Of a DNA stretch of 64,000 nucleotides, positions 32,801 through 45,256 are shown in pieces; position 1 is the stretch's first letter; every line of letters begins with the position of its first letter. The notes under the pieces are model-generated. The model did no database searches. It was not told the origin of the DNA and saw only the letters and a program-made list of their open reading frames with translations. Source of the DNA: Allolobophora icterica (lineage: Eukaryota; Annelida; Clitellata; Crassiclitellata; Lumbricidae). Location: contig OY744609.1 in NCBI GenBank assembly GCA_963556255.1, positions 7,592,237 through 7,656,236 of the forward strand, written 5' to 3'. Position numbers and translations under genes: made by a program.

Positions 32801-32898
32801 TCGTCAATAGGGGAAAACTCTGAACGTTCTCTTGTCCGAGAGGACAAGGTGTACATCTGACGAGTCGTCACGTCGTGCCGTCTCAAACACGCGAACAT
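26830..32898 (-). CDS. Gypsy gag-pol polyprotein, ends after integrase zinc domain
   Basis: 2022 codons in one frame. Order (approximate residues): 1-187 encoded in the LTR; a long charged R/S/E-rich region to ~740; retrotransposon gag domain ~760-900 (YDGKSAIAAFLAKFEVCARC, WRELVERLKARYG); CCHC knuckle CYLCKRKGHVKRFC ~1020; aspartic protease LLDSGSEMSLVP ~1086; reverse transcriptase with YLDDIIVFS ~1551; RNase H with DTDASAYAIGAVL ~1698; integrase H2C2 zinc domain (HASFAGGHFG...CQRCDRCARYRRE) ~1945-1990. The frame then passes VVGEPVEE and stops 12 codons later. There, an intact element would enter the DDE catalytic core, which is absent. No frameshift separates gag and pol. A start downstream of the LTR is possible, but no in-frame stop intervenes. 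Confidence 0.95.
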   Translation of the reverse strand: MFACLRRHDVTTRQMYTLSSRTRERSEFSPIDDNSRVMRCRMVREGSVKAEKKRKSLTKKSHRKLRTPAGKRANPVLKDGHPEDEDVAHPATAAVAESESEMELDSDTVRKQAIPSGPPLGEMGTESGDREPLVYSRSRQDSDPGDSRRSVGWSRTQPDDEAASRVRPTQVGTTSDEGLVDLERRTSQTGTRSGVLAFSCHRTRQGQEDTEDESDEVPHSEHGGARPKLRKRKSKRRLLDETGAPDETSAFETEAGTRSGRERGFHEDNGWLITVPKTTEVVQNDVNNETFTHWRETVGESRFDRSKPLVDNRSGNLVQVQVPSIVRGRQPVQLRQACDRPRDIETGLKPRGDAVVQKTSGDIVAHQRNEGNRVPFTNMEEGRPRPVTDEVDWQAEMSYLRQSVAMMSSKLEELSVPATQHAKSYRRETSGKPTGPGYQMDRRGKLQIEEPARSRGNTETREEVSLSETSEKLRSRYLPEDSGRESHGKTARQSSRQRLLTRGRVEAKLRSSVSSSDSDTDSVGPEEAMRTGVFDRKNLRQRGRHESYEKTERETYGKERLPEYERRGLKQALDRETERESNMGRDRDHLAWDETHERYSKGHKPDSRSRNCLRYDESDRPPESGKRDIREEDRRVTFVNGNSQSSRNKYKRSESKDYEGGEPRRKGQRQAEYISDEDSATSGDREMTTMSSKWRTGKTLGTLRGQSRHRSVVRTDEENGSRSNDEDNRRGNPKKSVGRSLVTRTRGDDRSDRGIRIKLEKYDGKSAIAAFLAKFEVCARCNRWSDQEKADQLMCALTGPASQLLWDMGAQRDVSWRELVERLKARYGSDDQTSLYRMKLRTYRQAHGETLSSVVQEVRRLMALAYPGPTSDIVETVACDAFIDALANQDLGQKVREREPVNLEAAYKHAVRLDAYGRSSTQGGDLDRRHARVKVTMEDRKDSSTEGQQSRRLEDLERKIKNLSRELDRVTINQNLGIVPRKPHERENSSDLAVGDQRTTEPNVGWRRIYPPTRLRNPDIECYLCKRKGHVKRFCPQRNAVTNGATGTSEPTKAEPIQEETQNRLVKGSRVAYVVARLAGKRIHCLLDSGSEMSLVPRRFVLDAVLVPSEQRLLAANGSQIKVDGETNLKIRIGKQVYPVPCLVTDQVTEVILGLSWLEANQARWDFASRCVFLGSEKIPLKEVVTESMCRRVIVQEDIIVPPRSEVDVPAWVVYPHFQKDNEDWTTIPMELSKDLIIGRTLVTGRDTEVWIRMLNVGDRDSLVKKRTECPLERVNVVDVTVNRARTESYDEPYRSENPEKPMGPGYPEERRGKQQSTIDRFGSKISTTARVAEQTLNPLAEQTLKRLWEEVPADISEEERIRLRKLVLTYSATFSLNESDNGFTSVIQHEIDTGQEKPVRQPLRRQPLSMLPEVDRQVEDMLRQGIIEPSISEWASNVVMVKKKDGSMRFCIDYRQLNLKTRKDAHPLPLIRESLDTLGGARWYSTFDLRAGYHQMALHPRDKHKTGFVTRRGSFQFKVLPFGLCNSPASFCRLMNLVLTGLNYDICLVYLDDIIVFSRDVETHMQRLEMIFRRLQEYNLKLKPSKCYLLQQRVLFLGHVLSEEGVATDPSKIKAVEEWSAPRNLRQVRSFVGLCSYYRRFIHDFAVVAQPLHFLTRKNVPFHWTDECQGAFEELKRKLVSAPILGLPNDEGQYILDTDASAYAIGAVLSQVQEGEETVICYASRLLSTAERNYNVTRRELLAVVYFLKEFRQYLLGSKFLLRTDHSALQWLRRTPEPIGQQARWLEMIEEFDMEICHRPGAKHGNADAMSRGPGEEQPKVVTMRVTNEDVMWARPIGEVTRSEVTSEDTGQEIRWTKEFLRREQQSDCNIGTVLDWKESKHHPTQAELSPANGEVKVLVSNWSQLEVLQGVLHRGWIQGNTGKAERSQLVVPLSLRQEMLQLTHASFAGGHFGIRKSLTQLQRRAYWPSWKDDVRRFCQRCDRCARYRREKPPRQGYMQTPVVGEPVEESEIHANGCARG
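32313..32332 (-). other. Primer-binding site, tRNA-Leu type
   Basis: The minus strand reads TGGTACCAGAAGTGGGGTTC, three bases after the LTR end. It is complementary over 20 nt to the 3' end of a tRNA-Leu(UAA) plus CCA as I remember the vertebrate gene (CCCCACTTCTGGTA-CCA). The PBS is itself read through in the gag frame. Confidence 0.8.
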
Positions 32899-34533
32899 CT
32901 TGCGATAATATATACACGTGTAATATTAACGCGGTATACTGGTCTCACGACACTCTCTTCTGATAGGACAGGTTCTAGGTCTAAAACCTCCCTAACCGCA
33001 CGCAGAACTGTGTTCCGACCGGCGCACGAGGTGGGCCCTACTTCGCACTTCGGTCAGTTCTCGGGACTACGTGTTTCGATCACCAAGTTATTTGCTCTGA
33101 ATAACGATTGGCTTGAATACAAGATTTTCCTGACTCTATCGTTTTCCTGGTCTTACCGCACTGTAATCAGTTGTCGGGCGGTCTTTTCCCGTACTGCGGT
33201 CTTTCGGTAACAGTGGTCTTTCCCAGTAACTATTTTTAGTTACCGGGCGATGGAGCCCCTCCAACGCTCCACCGGCGTGTCAGCCATCCAAGTGTCACAA
33301 TCCAAATGTAACGCCGACCCCGTAAGGTTACCAGAATGTCCTGAATTTTGTTCCCAAGAATTTCCGAATTTTGGTTCCCTAACGAGGGTCACGCTTACTC
33401 TCACAGGTAACCGGACAAGCTCCGATCCTGCCTGTCGCCAAATTTACCCTTATTATCGTTTTTGTACTAACTTGGTTTTTTTCAGGTATCCCGACGGTCA
33501 CTTCACCGAGTGCCGAAGTCGCGTAAAACTCTCCCAGCCGAGGACGCCGAAGTCGCGTAAAATCCTCCCGGCCGAGTACGCCGAAAGTGCGTAGAACTTC
33601 CCTTGTGTCGAGTACGCCGAAATCGCGTAAAACTCGCCTCAGTGGGTAAAACCAAACACTGTCGGATCTTGGAGTTCTTCGAACTCCAAGAGGGATTTCC
33701 TTGCCCGACGCCAAATTTACTCTTGGTTTCAAGGATTTCAGAATTCCAGAAAATGGCTACCTTAAGAAGGTCACCTCTACTCTCATGGGTTACCGGACAA
33801 GCTCCGATCGCGGAGTTCTTCAAAACCCAAGAGGGACTTTCCTGCCCGTCGCCAAATTCACCCTGGTTTTCGATCTCACACTGAATTGGTTTTCCTGTGT
33901 ATCAACGGTATCCTTCCCCGAGTATTACTCAGCCGTAGATTTCCCACGATCGGGATCTAGACCGCTTCGCGATCAACTGAGGGATCCAACCCGCCGGATC
34001 GGCGCTGTCGGCCCGTCTCCCAACAGTGAACTTCTTTAGCTGTACTCGGGATCGCCTGATTATATTATTCGAACGCCCCTTTCGTCCGTAAATATATTTG
34101 TACTAACCGGAAACTCGAACTCTGACTCTGTCGTAACCAAAATCACTCGCCTACCACACTGAGTGCAGTATATTTGAATCGGTAACTGAATCGCTAACCA
34201 ACAACGCTGTTGAACAGTATTGCTATGTATGAAGAGTCGAACCAACTCTTCACGTATAAAGCAGCACACCGTGAGGCAGGCTCTATGCATCCCAAATTAA
34301 CGCGTCTGCTCGCTATGCGCTGGCTTTACACCGTCGATCGGGCTTCCCTATCACGGTCGTTACCGGACAGTCGCCTATTGAAATTAAATAAAAATTAAAT
34401 GATCGATGCTGGGTCTTCGCATGAAAAATTAAGAGAAACGATGCTGTTCCCTTCGCATGTAAACTGAAAGAAAACGATGCTATTCGCATAAAATAAATCT
34501 TCCCACTTACGCACTGTGGCCTTGACCGCCACA
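32336..34533 (-). repeat. 5' LTR of the gypsy element
   Basis: Second LTR, same length and, as far as read, the same sequence as 23571-25768. In transcript orientation it runs from 34533 to 32336. The gag-pol start codon used by the long frame (32898) lies inside it, 563 nt from its end, so the LTR both carries the promoter region and encodes protein. Confidence 0.97.
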
Positions 34534-34567
34534 ATACCAAACACACACACACCTACACACACACACA

Positions 34568-36556
34568 TAGGCTACGGGTCTTCATCTCCTGTCATGAAAA
34601 TCATTTTCTAGTAATTTACAAAAGTAATCTTAGGCGTTAGATTACTTTTGGTGATGCAGCGAATTTTAATCCGTGTCAAAATCACATTTTCTGGCTCATC
34701 GATTGATCGTAAACCAATTCCACAAGCAAATTTTTCAGGGGGACGTCTAGCTCTCCCCCTAACTATGTGTAGTCCTGCGGGCTATTCAGCTCCGCCTGGC
34801 GTCAGTTGCGTCAAACTCGTCCTTGTTTATCGAAGTTAATCCTCTGCGTAGGATTATGTCGGAAATGAGAAGCGCAGTTCAAGCGAAGTGAGAGGATTTG
34901 TGGACCTCTAGCTCATCTTCTCTGCTAAGCTGGGAACACTCCGCGAGCAAAAAATTAACGGCGTCACGTGCAAATTGGACTTAGCGTGCGACTATGACAG
35001 CGCTACATAAGCAGACTCTTGCGACGCTATTTAAGGTTGGCGTCGTTGCTGAGAGTTGGGTGTCGTCTGCTGAACGAACGTTGTCGTCTGCTCTGAAAGC
35101 CCGGGAGTCGTCTGCGCGTTATCTGTGCCTCTCCTTTGTTAGGCGTTTCGTCACAGTTGCCGGCGTTTCAACACACAGGTAACGCTACGTTGTTCTTTAA
35201 TTGTAGCGCTATATCAGTTGTTCAGACTACGTTATAAAGATTTACAGCGAAATGCATGTATAGGCCAACGAAAGTCAACGACAGACAGACAGACAGGCAG
35301 ACACGAAGATACAGTCGAACTAATTAACAAGCACTTGAAAATCATTAGGCAGTGTATGGGATCGTGCATGGCTTGCCTTGGCATTGTCAGTTCGTAAGAT
35401 CATATGATCAGTTCCTCTTTGTACAAGTGGCGCTATATAAATTTGCAATTAAGATTAGCTCATTTAACGTAGTAGGTTATTTGCGCTGCATTCATTCATA
35501 AAGCGCCAATGTGCGGCACGTGATATGGTAACTGTAATATGCGCATTTGAAGCTGCTTCGCCATAATTTGTCTTCCTTAAAGTCTTATATTTATTACCTG
35601 ACGTTACATTTACTTTAAATGGCTTTGCATGACAGTAGGCCTATAGGCGTATACATACTTATGTCTCTATTATTATTATTATTATTATTACTATTATTAT
35701 TATTATTATTATTATTGTTATTATTATTACGCATTTATTAGGCACCACTGTCTAATGACCAAGCATCAATCGATGACGCTGAGCAATCGTGAATGAAGGG
35801 CTTGCTCTATGTATACCAACGCAGTGACTGTCTGAGGGAAGGAGGGTCGAAACCGCACTCTCCGCGTTACGAGGCGAGCGCTCTATGACCAATCGGCTAC
35901 CGTATCCCACAGAATAAAGTACATTGTCTTATATTACTCTTCCAGTCCTGATTCCTCCCCCTTTCCTTTTCTCTCTTACCACTCCAATTCTAAACAGCAA
36001 CCACCGTAGCTCACTGACCGTTTCCCTGCCGGACAACTGGATCTAGACCTGGAATCCAAACGAACCTGACCATAGCCTACCGATTTGGTTTTGACTGATC
36101 GCCCTTGAAAGCGTTGATGCCTGCAACTGAACTTTTATGGGCGCTGTATAAAAAAATCTCGAGATTACGATTACGATTTCAGAAGCTCAGAGTTTGTGTA
36201 GTTATACTCAGAAGCCGAATGGTTTCTGCAAAACTTAGCACCACTAAGCGCCACTCGAAACCTAAGAGCAGGGCACCAGCTTAGTCACGAGCGCTGCGTC
36301 GAGTCAGAAGGGTTGTCTAAGAGGTAGTCAAGCAGGTCAGTGTCCGGTTGCCAGGAGGTCAGAGGCGGCAGAGTAGCTATAGCTGCTAAGAGGAGTGTCG
36401 GTTAGGTCGAGAATTGGAAGGCGTACTATCAGATGAATCGGGGTATGACTTCTTCAAGAGGTGAGCATTCTGGGCTATCGTCCAGTTTTAGGTTTTTAAA
36501 TTATGTTTTAATCTAGTCCATATGTTGCAGCTGTACACACGATTACGATTTTTCAG
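34568..36556. other. NPF upstream region with possible promoter and 5' UTR exon
   Basis: A TATTTAA box-like element at 35028-35034 precedes a GC-richer stretch ending ACACAG|GTAACG near 35178, which could be a non-coding first exon. AAGAG|GTGAGC near 36461 is an alternative. NPY-family genes commonly have a 5' non-coding exon, so this is plausible but unproven. Also present: a minus-strand SINE (35735-35905), an LTR-unrelated (TTA)n tract (35671-35725) and a repeat tail ending GATTACGATTACGATT near 36165. Confidence 0.4.
35735..35905 (-). mobile_element. tRNA-derived SINE, minus strand
   Basis: The minus strand begins GATACGGTAGCCGATTGGTC (A-box region), then GAGAGTGCGGTTTCGACCCT (B-box region), and ends in the adjacent AT-rich tract. 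It is a sister of 37025-37205: both contain GCACCACTGTCTAATGACCA-like sequence and AGCATCAATCGATG on the plus strand. Confidence 0.85.
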
Positions 36557-36567
36557 AAGCTCGGACG

Positions 36568-39767
<3,200 letters not shown>

Positions 39768-39959
39768 AGTGATATATATTCTTGGCAAACTGAAAAATTC
39801 CGAACTCTGAGCTCAGGCCTAACCGCTTGACGAGGAACGAGGACTCTGATGAGAATGAAGAAGAGCGAGAGTGACAGTTTAGATAAACGATTTATACGGA
39901 GTTCTTAGCTTTTCATAGGTGTTCGACAATGTGAAATAAAAGGCTCAAATACGATTCAC

Positions 39960-41550
39960 CATTCGAAGAGACTTTGCATTGTGTTTACTCGTAGACAAAA
40001 TTAGCCTTCATTTTAACCAAAGAAACGATTGGTTTAAAGAGATGGTAATTTTGTTCTAAAGGGGTTCCAAAAGTATATTTTTGGAACCCATTTAGAACGT
40101 AGGCTGTAGTGATGCAGTCATAGTGTAATTTGTTCTATTTAGACGTCACAAAATATCCATAAGCACAGACTATATGTAATCTTATAACGGACTGGTCTTC
40201 TGGATATTCACCTGATAACGGTTTTGGTCTGGTGCAGTGGTGCGTAATCGATTGACGCCTTGTGCATTAGACACCGGCGCAATAGAAGTTACTAATTACA
40301 ATTATAATTTTTATTCATAAGTAACCTACTTGCATTCATGCAACATGCATTCAGAGTTCTATAGGCCTATCGTAAGCGAAGACAAGTAGATTTCTTATAA
40401 AAAACAATTTTAACAACATGAAAACAACTTTAATATATCAAACTGAATCAAGCAGAACTAAACTTCAAATTGCGACCGTGTTTTATATTTTAAATGGCGG
40501 TTGCAGACAATCGTTTGATATTAAGCGTTCTGGCGGGGCGATGTTAGTGCGGGATCTCTCGATGCTTCCTTCTATCTCTTCTTCTTTGATGAAGGTACGA
40601 GCGTCATGACGATGTGTGCGACGAAGATGGTGGAGAAGAGAATGAAGAACGAGTGCGACAATCAGTGTTTCAATCAATTCCGGAGCCGCGCTGTCAATAC
40701 AAAGCAAATTCAAAAGTTGTACATACAAATATTTAGAACTTGCGCAATGCCATTATTTTAGCGAGAACAGAGCATTATTTTGAGCCGTGAATATTCAGAG
40801 GAAATCAAGTCAAAGGACTTGAAACTCGCGCAAGATCATCGTTGGCATAAAAATAAAAACAGACATATCGTCACGCCAGATGTGGGTCAAAATGTTTAGG
40901 TATGAATTGCAAGGAAGGAAAATGTCCTTTCTTAAGGACTCCCATGGTGTAATTTGACACCTAATCGCTTTGCGTAGCGCATGTATTGTTGAATGGGGAT
41001 TGAGCCTTGCTTATGCGACTATGGACGACGTGCTATGAAGGCCAGCCTCCTAAGGACACTGCAAAAATATCCAGTTATATTAGGATACCTTACATTAGGC
41101 TGACAAAAGACGCGCCGGATTACAAGCATACAGCATACAGCATACAGTTTGACTTAGTTCGGAGAACACACTAAGCGGAAGGTCATCCAGAGAAAGACCC
41201 TATGCTTATCCAGTATGAGAATTGTAGTAAAAAGACGGGGGAGTTAGACCTTGATTCATGTGGAGTTGGGGTGTGGAATGAAGACTTTACTATGGGGTCC
41301 TAAGAAAGACTAGGGGTTGAACCCCCAACCCCCGACAGTTCTCACCCTGTGCTTATCTATTTTCTAATAGGGGTCTACATCGTTTTTGAGAGGTCCTTAT
41401 AAAAGGCGCTACGCAACAAGCCCTAATACGTAGGCCTATAAGCTTACAGGCAAATTTACTTATATGCCGGAACTAGAATAAATTACTATACTCCTATAGG
41501 TAACTATACTGACAGCTCTAAGCGTGAAGAACTCCTTAATGGACCATAAA
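39960..41550. other. Intergenic, no gene recognised
   Basis: Contains a LINE-like motif CTTGTGCATTAGACACCGGC near 40259 with a tail ACTAATTACAATTATAATTT, and short open frames at 40418-40728 on both strands without recognisable domains. Nothing else supported. Confidence 0.5.
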
Positions 41551-41551
41551 T

Positions 41552-41655
<104 letters not shown>

Positions 41656-42264
41656 TTATATCGCACTAGAATGGTTTATTGTGTATCGAGTGACACTTAA
41701 GAACTAGGCTACATGCTTAGAAGAACGTGTTCATGGCTCAGAAAAAGTACACATGCTACAGTTAATCAGCCATCCAGTGAGGTACCATCTTCAGAAAATC
41801 TCTCACTTGAAACAACAAGGATATGCTTCTATTTAATATCCGCAAGGATAACAACTTACGTTATGCCGACTAGAGTAAGTCTGTTTTCTGCTGATCTTCG
41901 GGGAACTCTTGCTCCACATCTTCCTCGACGGCATCGGACAGATCTACTTAATATTTCGAATTTCCTGCAACACGAGCAGAAACCCGGCGCACAGCTGCAA
42001 GGCATCCGACACAAAAGGGTGATAGCATCCGCACGCTAAACAGACTTGCTCCACACTTGCGAAAGCCATTCTCCACCATAAAAGTGATAGGAGACACGAC
42101 GGTATCCCGCTACAGCAAAAGATCTGGAGTCTCCTGCAGAAGCATCGAGGCACTCTTTCTCCCGAACGCCATTTAATCATCAAACGAGACACGAAGCAGA
42201 GAAAGGTGCCGTAGACTCCAGCGATCGTCGCCTCACTTCCACTGCAGAACTGAAGATAACTTAC

Positions 42265-42354
42265 GGGTAAGTCGTACAAGAACACCTTGAAGATTGCTAC
42301 AATCACAGGTCCAAACAAATGTTCAACGACAAAATCGATTATTCCTGCAGCCAT
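42265..42354 (-). CDS. Candidate first coding exon of a small membrane protein
   Basis: On the minus strand an ATG at 42354 opens MAAGIIDFVVEHLFGPVIVA IFKVFLYDLP, then meets a consensus donor (CCC|GTAAGT at 42264-42259). A single hydrophobic segment is visible. A candidate in-frame terminal exon with a TGCAG acceptor lies at about 41944-41990 (LCAGFLLVLQEIRNIK, stop), but other acceptors exist. I do not recognise the protein. The frame continuing through the donor gives a cysteine-rich 136-residue reading that I judge intronic. Confidence 0.3.
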
Positions 42355-42537
42355 TTTTGAGCGTAAATAGTCTCATTTAATGTCAAAATACGTGTCCATA
42401 GTAACAACGATAACAACAACAATATAATAATTATTCCGCGCATGCTCGTTGCGTCATTCTGGCATGATTCTGCGCATGGCAAAACGCCAACAGCCGCTGA
42501 ATTTCATTTGCTGCTTAGGCCTATTATCATTATCGTT

Positions 42538-42722
<185 letters not shown>

Positions 42723-42729
42723 TTAATTG

Positions 42730-44569
42730 AAAAAAAGCGAAACGCACATTAGTGAACAAGTTGAGAGATAATGTAGGCCAAAAACATAGAAGCAATTAAG
42801 CTTAGGCCTATAGGCCCCAGAAGATAATAAAATTTGGAAAAAAAGAGAGAAACTGTTATAAAAGTTGAATAATAATACTAATTATAGGCTTACTACATCG
42901 AATGCATCAGAGTAATGGAAATATTTAAAACTAAATAAATCAGAACAGAGAAGCTAAATTTAAGCCCCGGATGCACAAAAGGAAATCTGTCATATTGTGT
43001 TAGAAAGAATAAAGAGAGCCAGAGACAGAGACGGAAGCAGAGACAGAGACAGAGAGACAGGGATTTTAAAAGAAATTGCTAGAAGCAATAAAAATAATTT
43101 ACGTGTAACTAGGCTAATCATGATATAACTGCAAACTTCCAATTTTATTTCAAACTTTTGCAATTTACTGTAGGTATGAGAGCCCCTTAAATGCACTACG
43201 CGTAATTTTGAACTGCAATTAGTTAGATTAGTTCCCGTACCCCTTAACTGCCACATGCCGGATATAGGCCTATCCGACGCCCAGCAGAAAATGCCAGCTC
43301 CTCACCGCCTGATTATTCCGGCCCAAACACACAGACTTAGGGATAGAGCTGACTTGGCGAATTTCATGCTTTGTGGCGTAGATAATATTACGACGACTAG
43401 ATGTGTGTTGTCTTTGGCTATATAATTTATATAAGACTTTAGCTATCTCGTAGCTAAGCAGTATCAAGTAAGGATGGTAGACTACAACTGTAGGCTACTG
43501 TAACATGGGTTCTGTGGATAGACATGATCAGATGCTTGAACGATATTCAGAAGCAAGAAAATCAATGAAATTGTAGGCCTACGTGAATCTTACACTTCAG
43601 TAGGCCTAGTCTCACTGAAAATGTAGCTATTGAAGATTGCACACCTTCTGCATCGGAAAAACGGCGGCAGACGAACATTTGTACAGTTTGGTGTGGCCGT
43701 ACACACTTGCCACCAACCAGTCTTGTTAGTTATCCAGACCATATGCAGTCTTCTGCAAACTGGACAAAAGTCGCATCCTCGCTGCAGTTTGTGTTCGAAG
43801 AAGGGTCAGAGCGAAGATGTCAAGACGTGCGTACTACCTTAAAGGTTTCAGTAAACCAGGCTTATGTGCGGTGTGTTGCTTCAGACTGTGGCACAGCGAA
43901 TTCAAGGCCCTATATACTGAAATCTAGTTCGAGAAGACACTGTTGCCTGCAGTAAGCACAACGTATTTGCTGGATTAGGTCTAAGCTTATACGGGAGCAT
44001 TATGGCTGAACGCAGTTTTTAATTTTGTTATTGTGATTCAAAAGTTATAGGCCTACGACTAGGCCTAATTGCTAATTTCCTCTGCCTTCCAAGCTTTCTC
44101 GTCCAGTGGCGGCGCCAGGGGTTGCTAGGGGGTGCTTAGCCCCCAAACTGTGGCTCAGCCCCCTCCCCCTAAGCAAAAAGCGGGAAATCACTGCCACTGC
44201 TTACTTCATAATAAGCAAACTGGACAAGTAGGCCTATACAATGACCAACGGCAACGAACTCATCAATTATCTCAGGCAGTGAGGCAAATATAGGCCTATC
44301 ATATCTACTTGATTATCATGGACAGGGCCTATTTTAATTTTAACCTGCCTGTTAGTAAGCCGTAATGAATAGAAGTTTTACGGTCATTACGGTGTCGTTT
44401 CGATCGATGAAATTCTTACTTAATTTATGTGCCGCAGTAAAACTGATTGAATATTCTAGGGAAGGTTTTGGCAGTGATTTCCCGTCAATAGGACACCGCC
44501 ACTCTATCTGGCCAGCCTCGAGACCCAACGTCACGAAGCCGGGTCGTCAAATTTGGTCACGGATGGACA
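42730..44569. other. Intergenic, rich in TAGGCCTA motifs
   Basis: Nine or more exact TAGGCCTA octamers occur between 42800 and 44300. A hAT-like fragment with CAGTGGCGGCGCC (44106) and TGCCACTG (44200) lacks matching 8-bp flanks. No exon is recognised. Confidence 0.5.
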
Positions 44570-44934
44570 TCAAGGCTTAACACCACTTTCAGGAAACTTG
44601 GAACATTATCTTTAGAAAATTCACTTAGGAGTAATTGTCTGGACTGGTGTGTGGTAGACAGGTATGTGGTAGACAAGTGTGTAGTAGACAGGTGTGTATA
44701 GAAGACAGCACAAGCGTATTCAGTATGAGGTAAGAGGAGGCAGTTGCCTCCTCTTGCTTTTTGCCAATGGTCTGTGAAGTTTGATTGTTAACCCCACAAC
44801 ACCTGACACGAATTCTGTAACAATCAGGTTCATAGTAGAGGAAGCTACATGAAACCTTAGACACTGAATTTTGAGTGTTTATACGACATGTTAAATATCT
44901 TATTCACGTGAACCAGCGCTATGAATTACTGTTT

Positions 44935-45160
44935 TAAATTAAATGCCTCGAAAAGCTGTCTGGATTCAAGATGGATGCTGTAATGTTTCCTTAGACTAAA
45001 ACAACAAGAAATGATCAGCCCTTGTGAGGAAATTTTATCTTTTAATAGAAGGACACAAATTTCCTGTGTTAAGAGAAATACAAAAGACCTTTTTAGAAGA
45101 CGACGCAAATTATTTAACTGAGATGTTCAGACCACGCAAAGAAGAAGTGACTAATTTTTG
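44935..45160 (+). pseudogene. Conserved plus-strand coding-like block beside F-box gene A
   Basis: A plus frame reads EGHKFPVLREIQKTFLEDDA followed by NYLTEMFRPRKEEVTNFW and TAA. Copy B (56586-56700) has EGHKLPVLKEIQKAF, then a stop, then LTEMFRPRKEEITNFW. The changes are mostly conservative (F/L, R/K, V/I), suggesting past coding selection. I do not recognise the protein; it lies convergently downstream of the F-box-like gene. Confidence 0.35.
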
Positions 45161-45256
45161 GTAAGTTTCGTAAACGATTACATTTGGAGACCTTTAACGC
45201 AGTCGATTAACTGTAGTACACCGAGTGGGTTACGAGAAATACTGGAGATGTCCAGT

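Larger units (their letters stand above)
23571..34533 (-). mobile_element. Full-length Ty3/gypsy LTR retrotransposon, integrase-core deleted
   Basis: Two direct LTRs (23571-25768 and 32336-34533, each 2198 bp, TGTG...CACA on either strand) enclose a minus-strand gag-pol frame. Flanks are the 4-bp duplication ATAC (23567-23570, 34534-34537). I saw no difference between the LTRs on reading, which implies a very recent insertion. The primer-binding site lies 3 nt inside the 5' LTR, the polypurine tract abuts the 3' LTR. The coding region lacks the integrase catalytic core, so this copy could only have moved with help in trans or suffered the deletion afterwards. Confidence 0.97.

Noticed and set aside
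44106..44200. hAT-type MITE with CAGTGGC ends
   Set aside because: The bases outside the two ends (TTCTCGTC and CTTACTTC) do not form an 8-bp duplication, so the borders are unproven.
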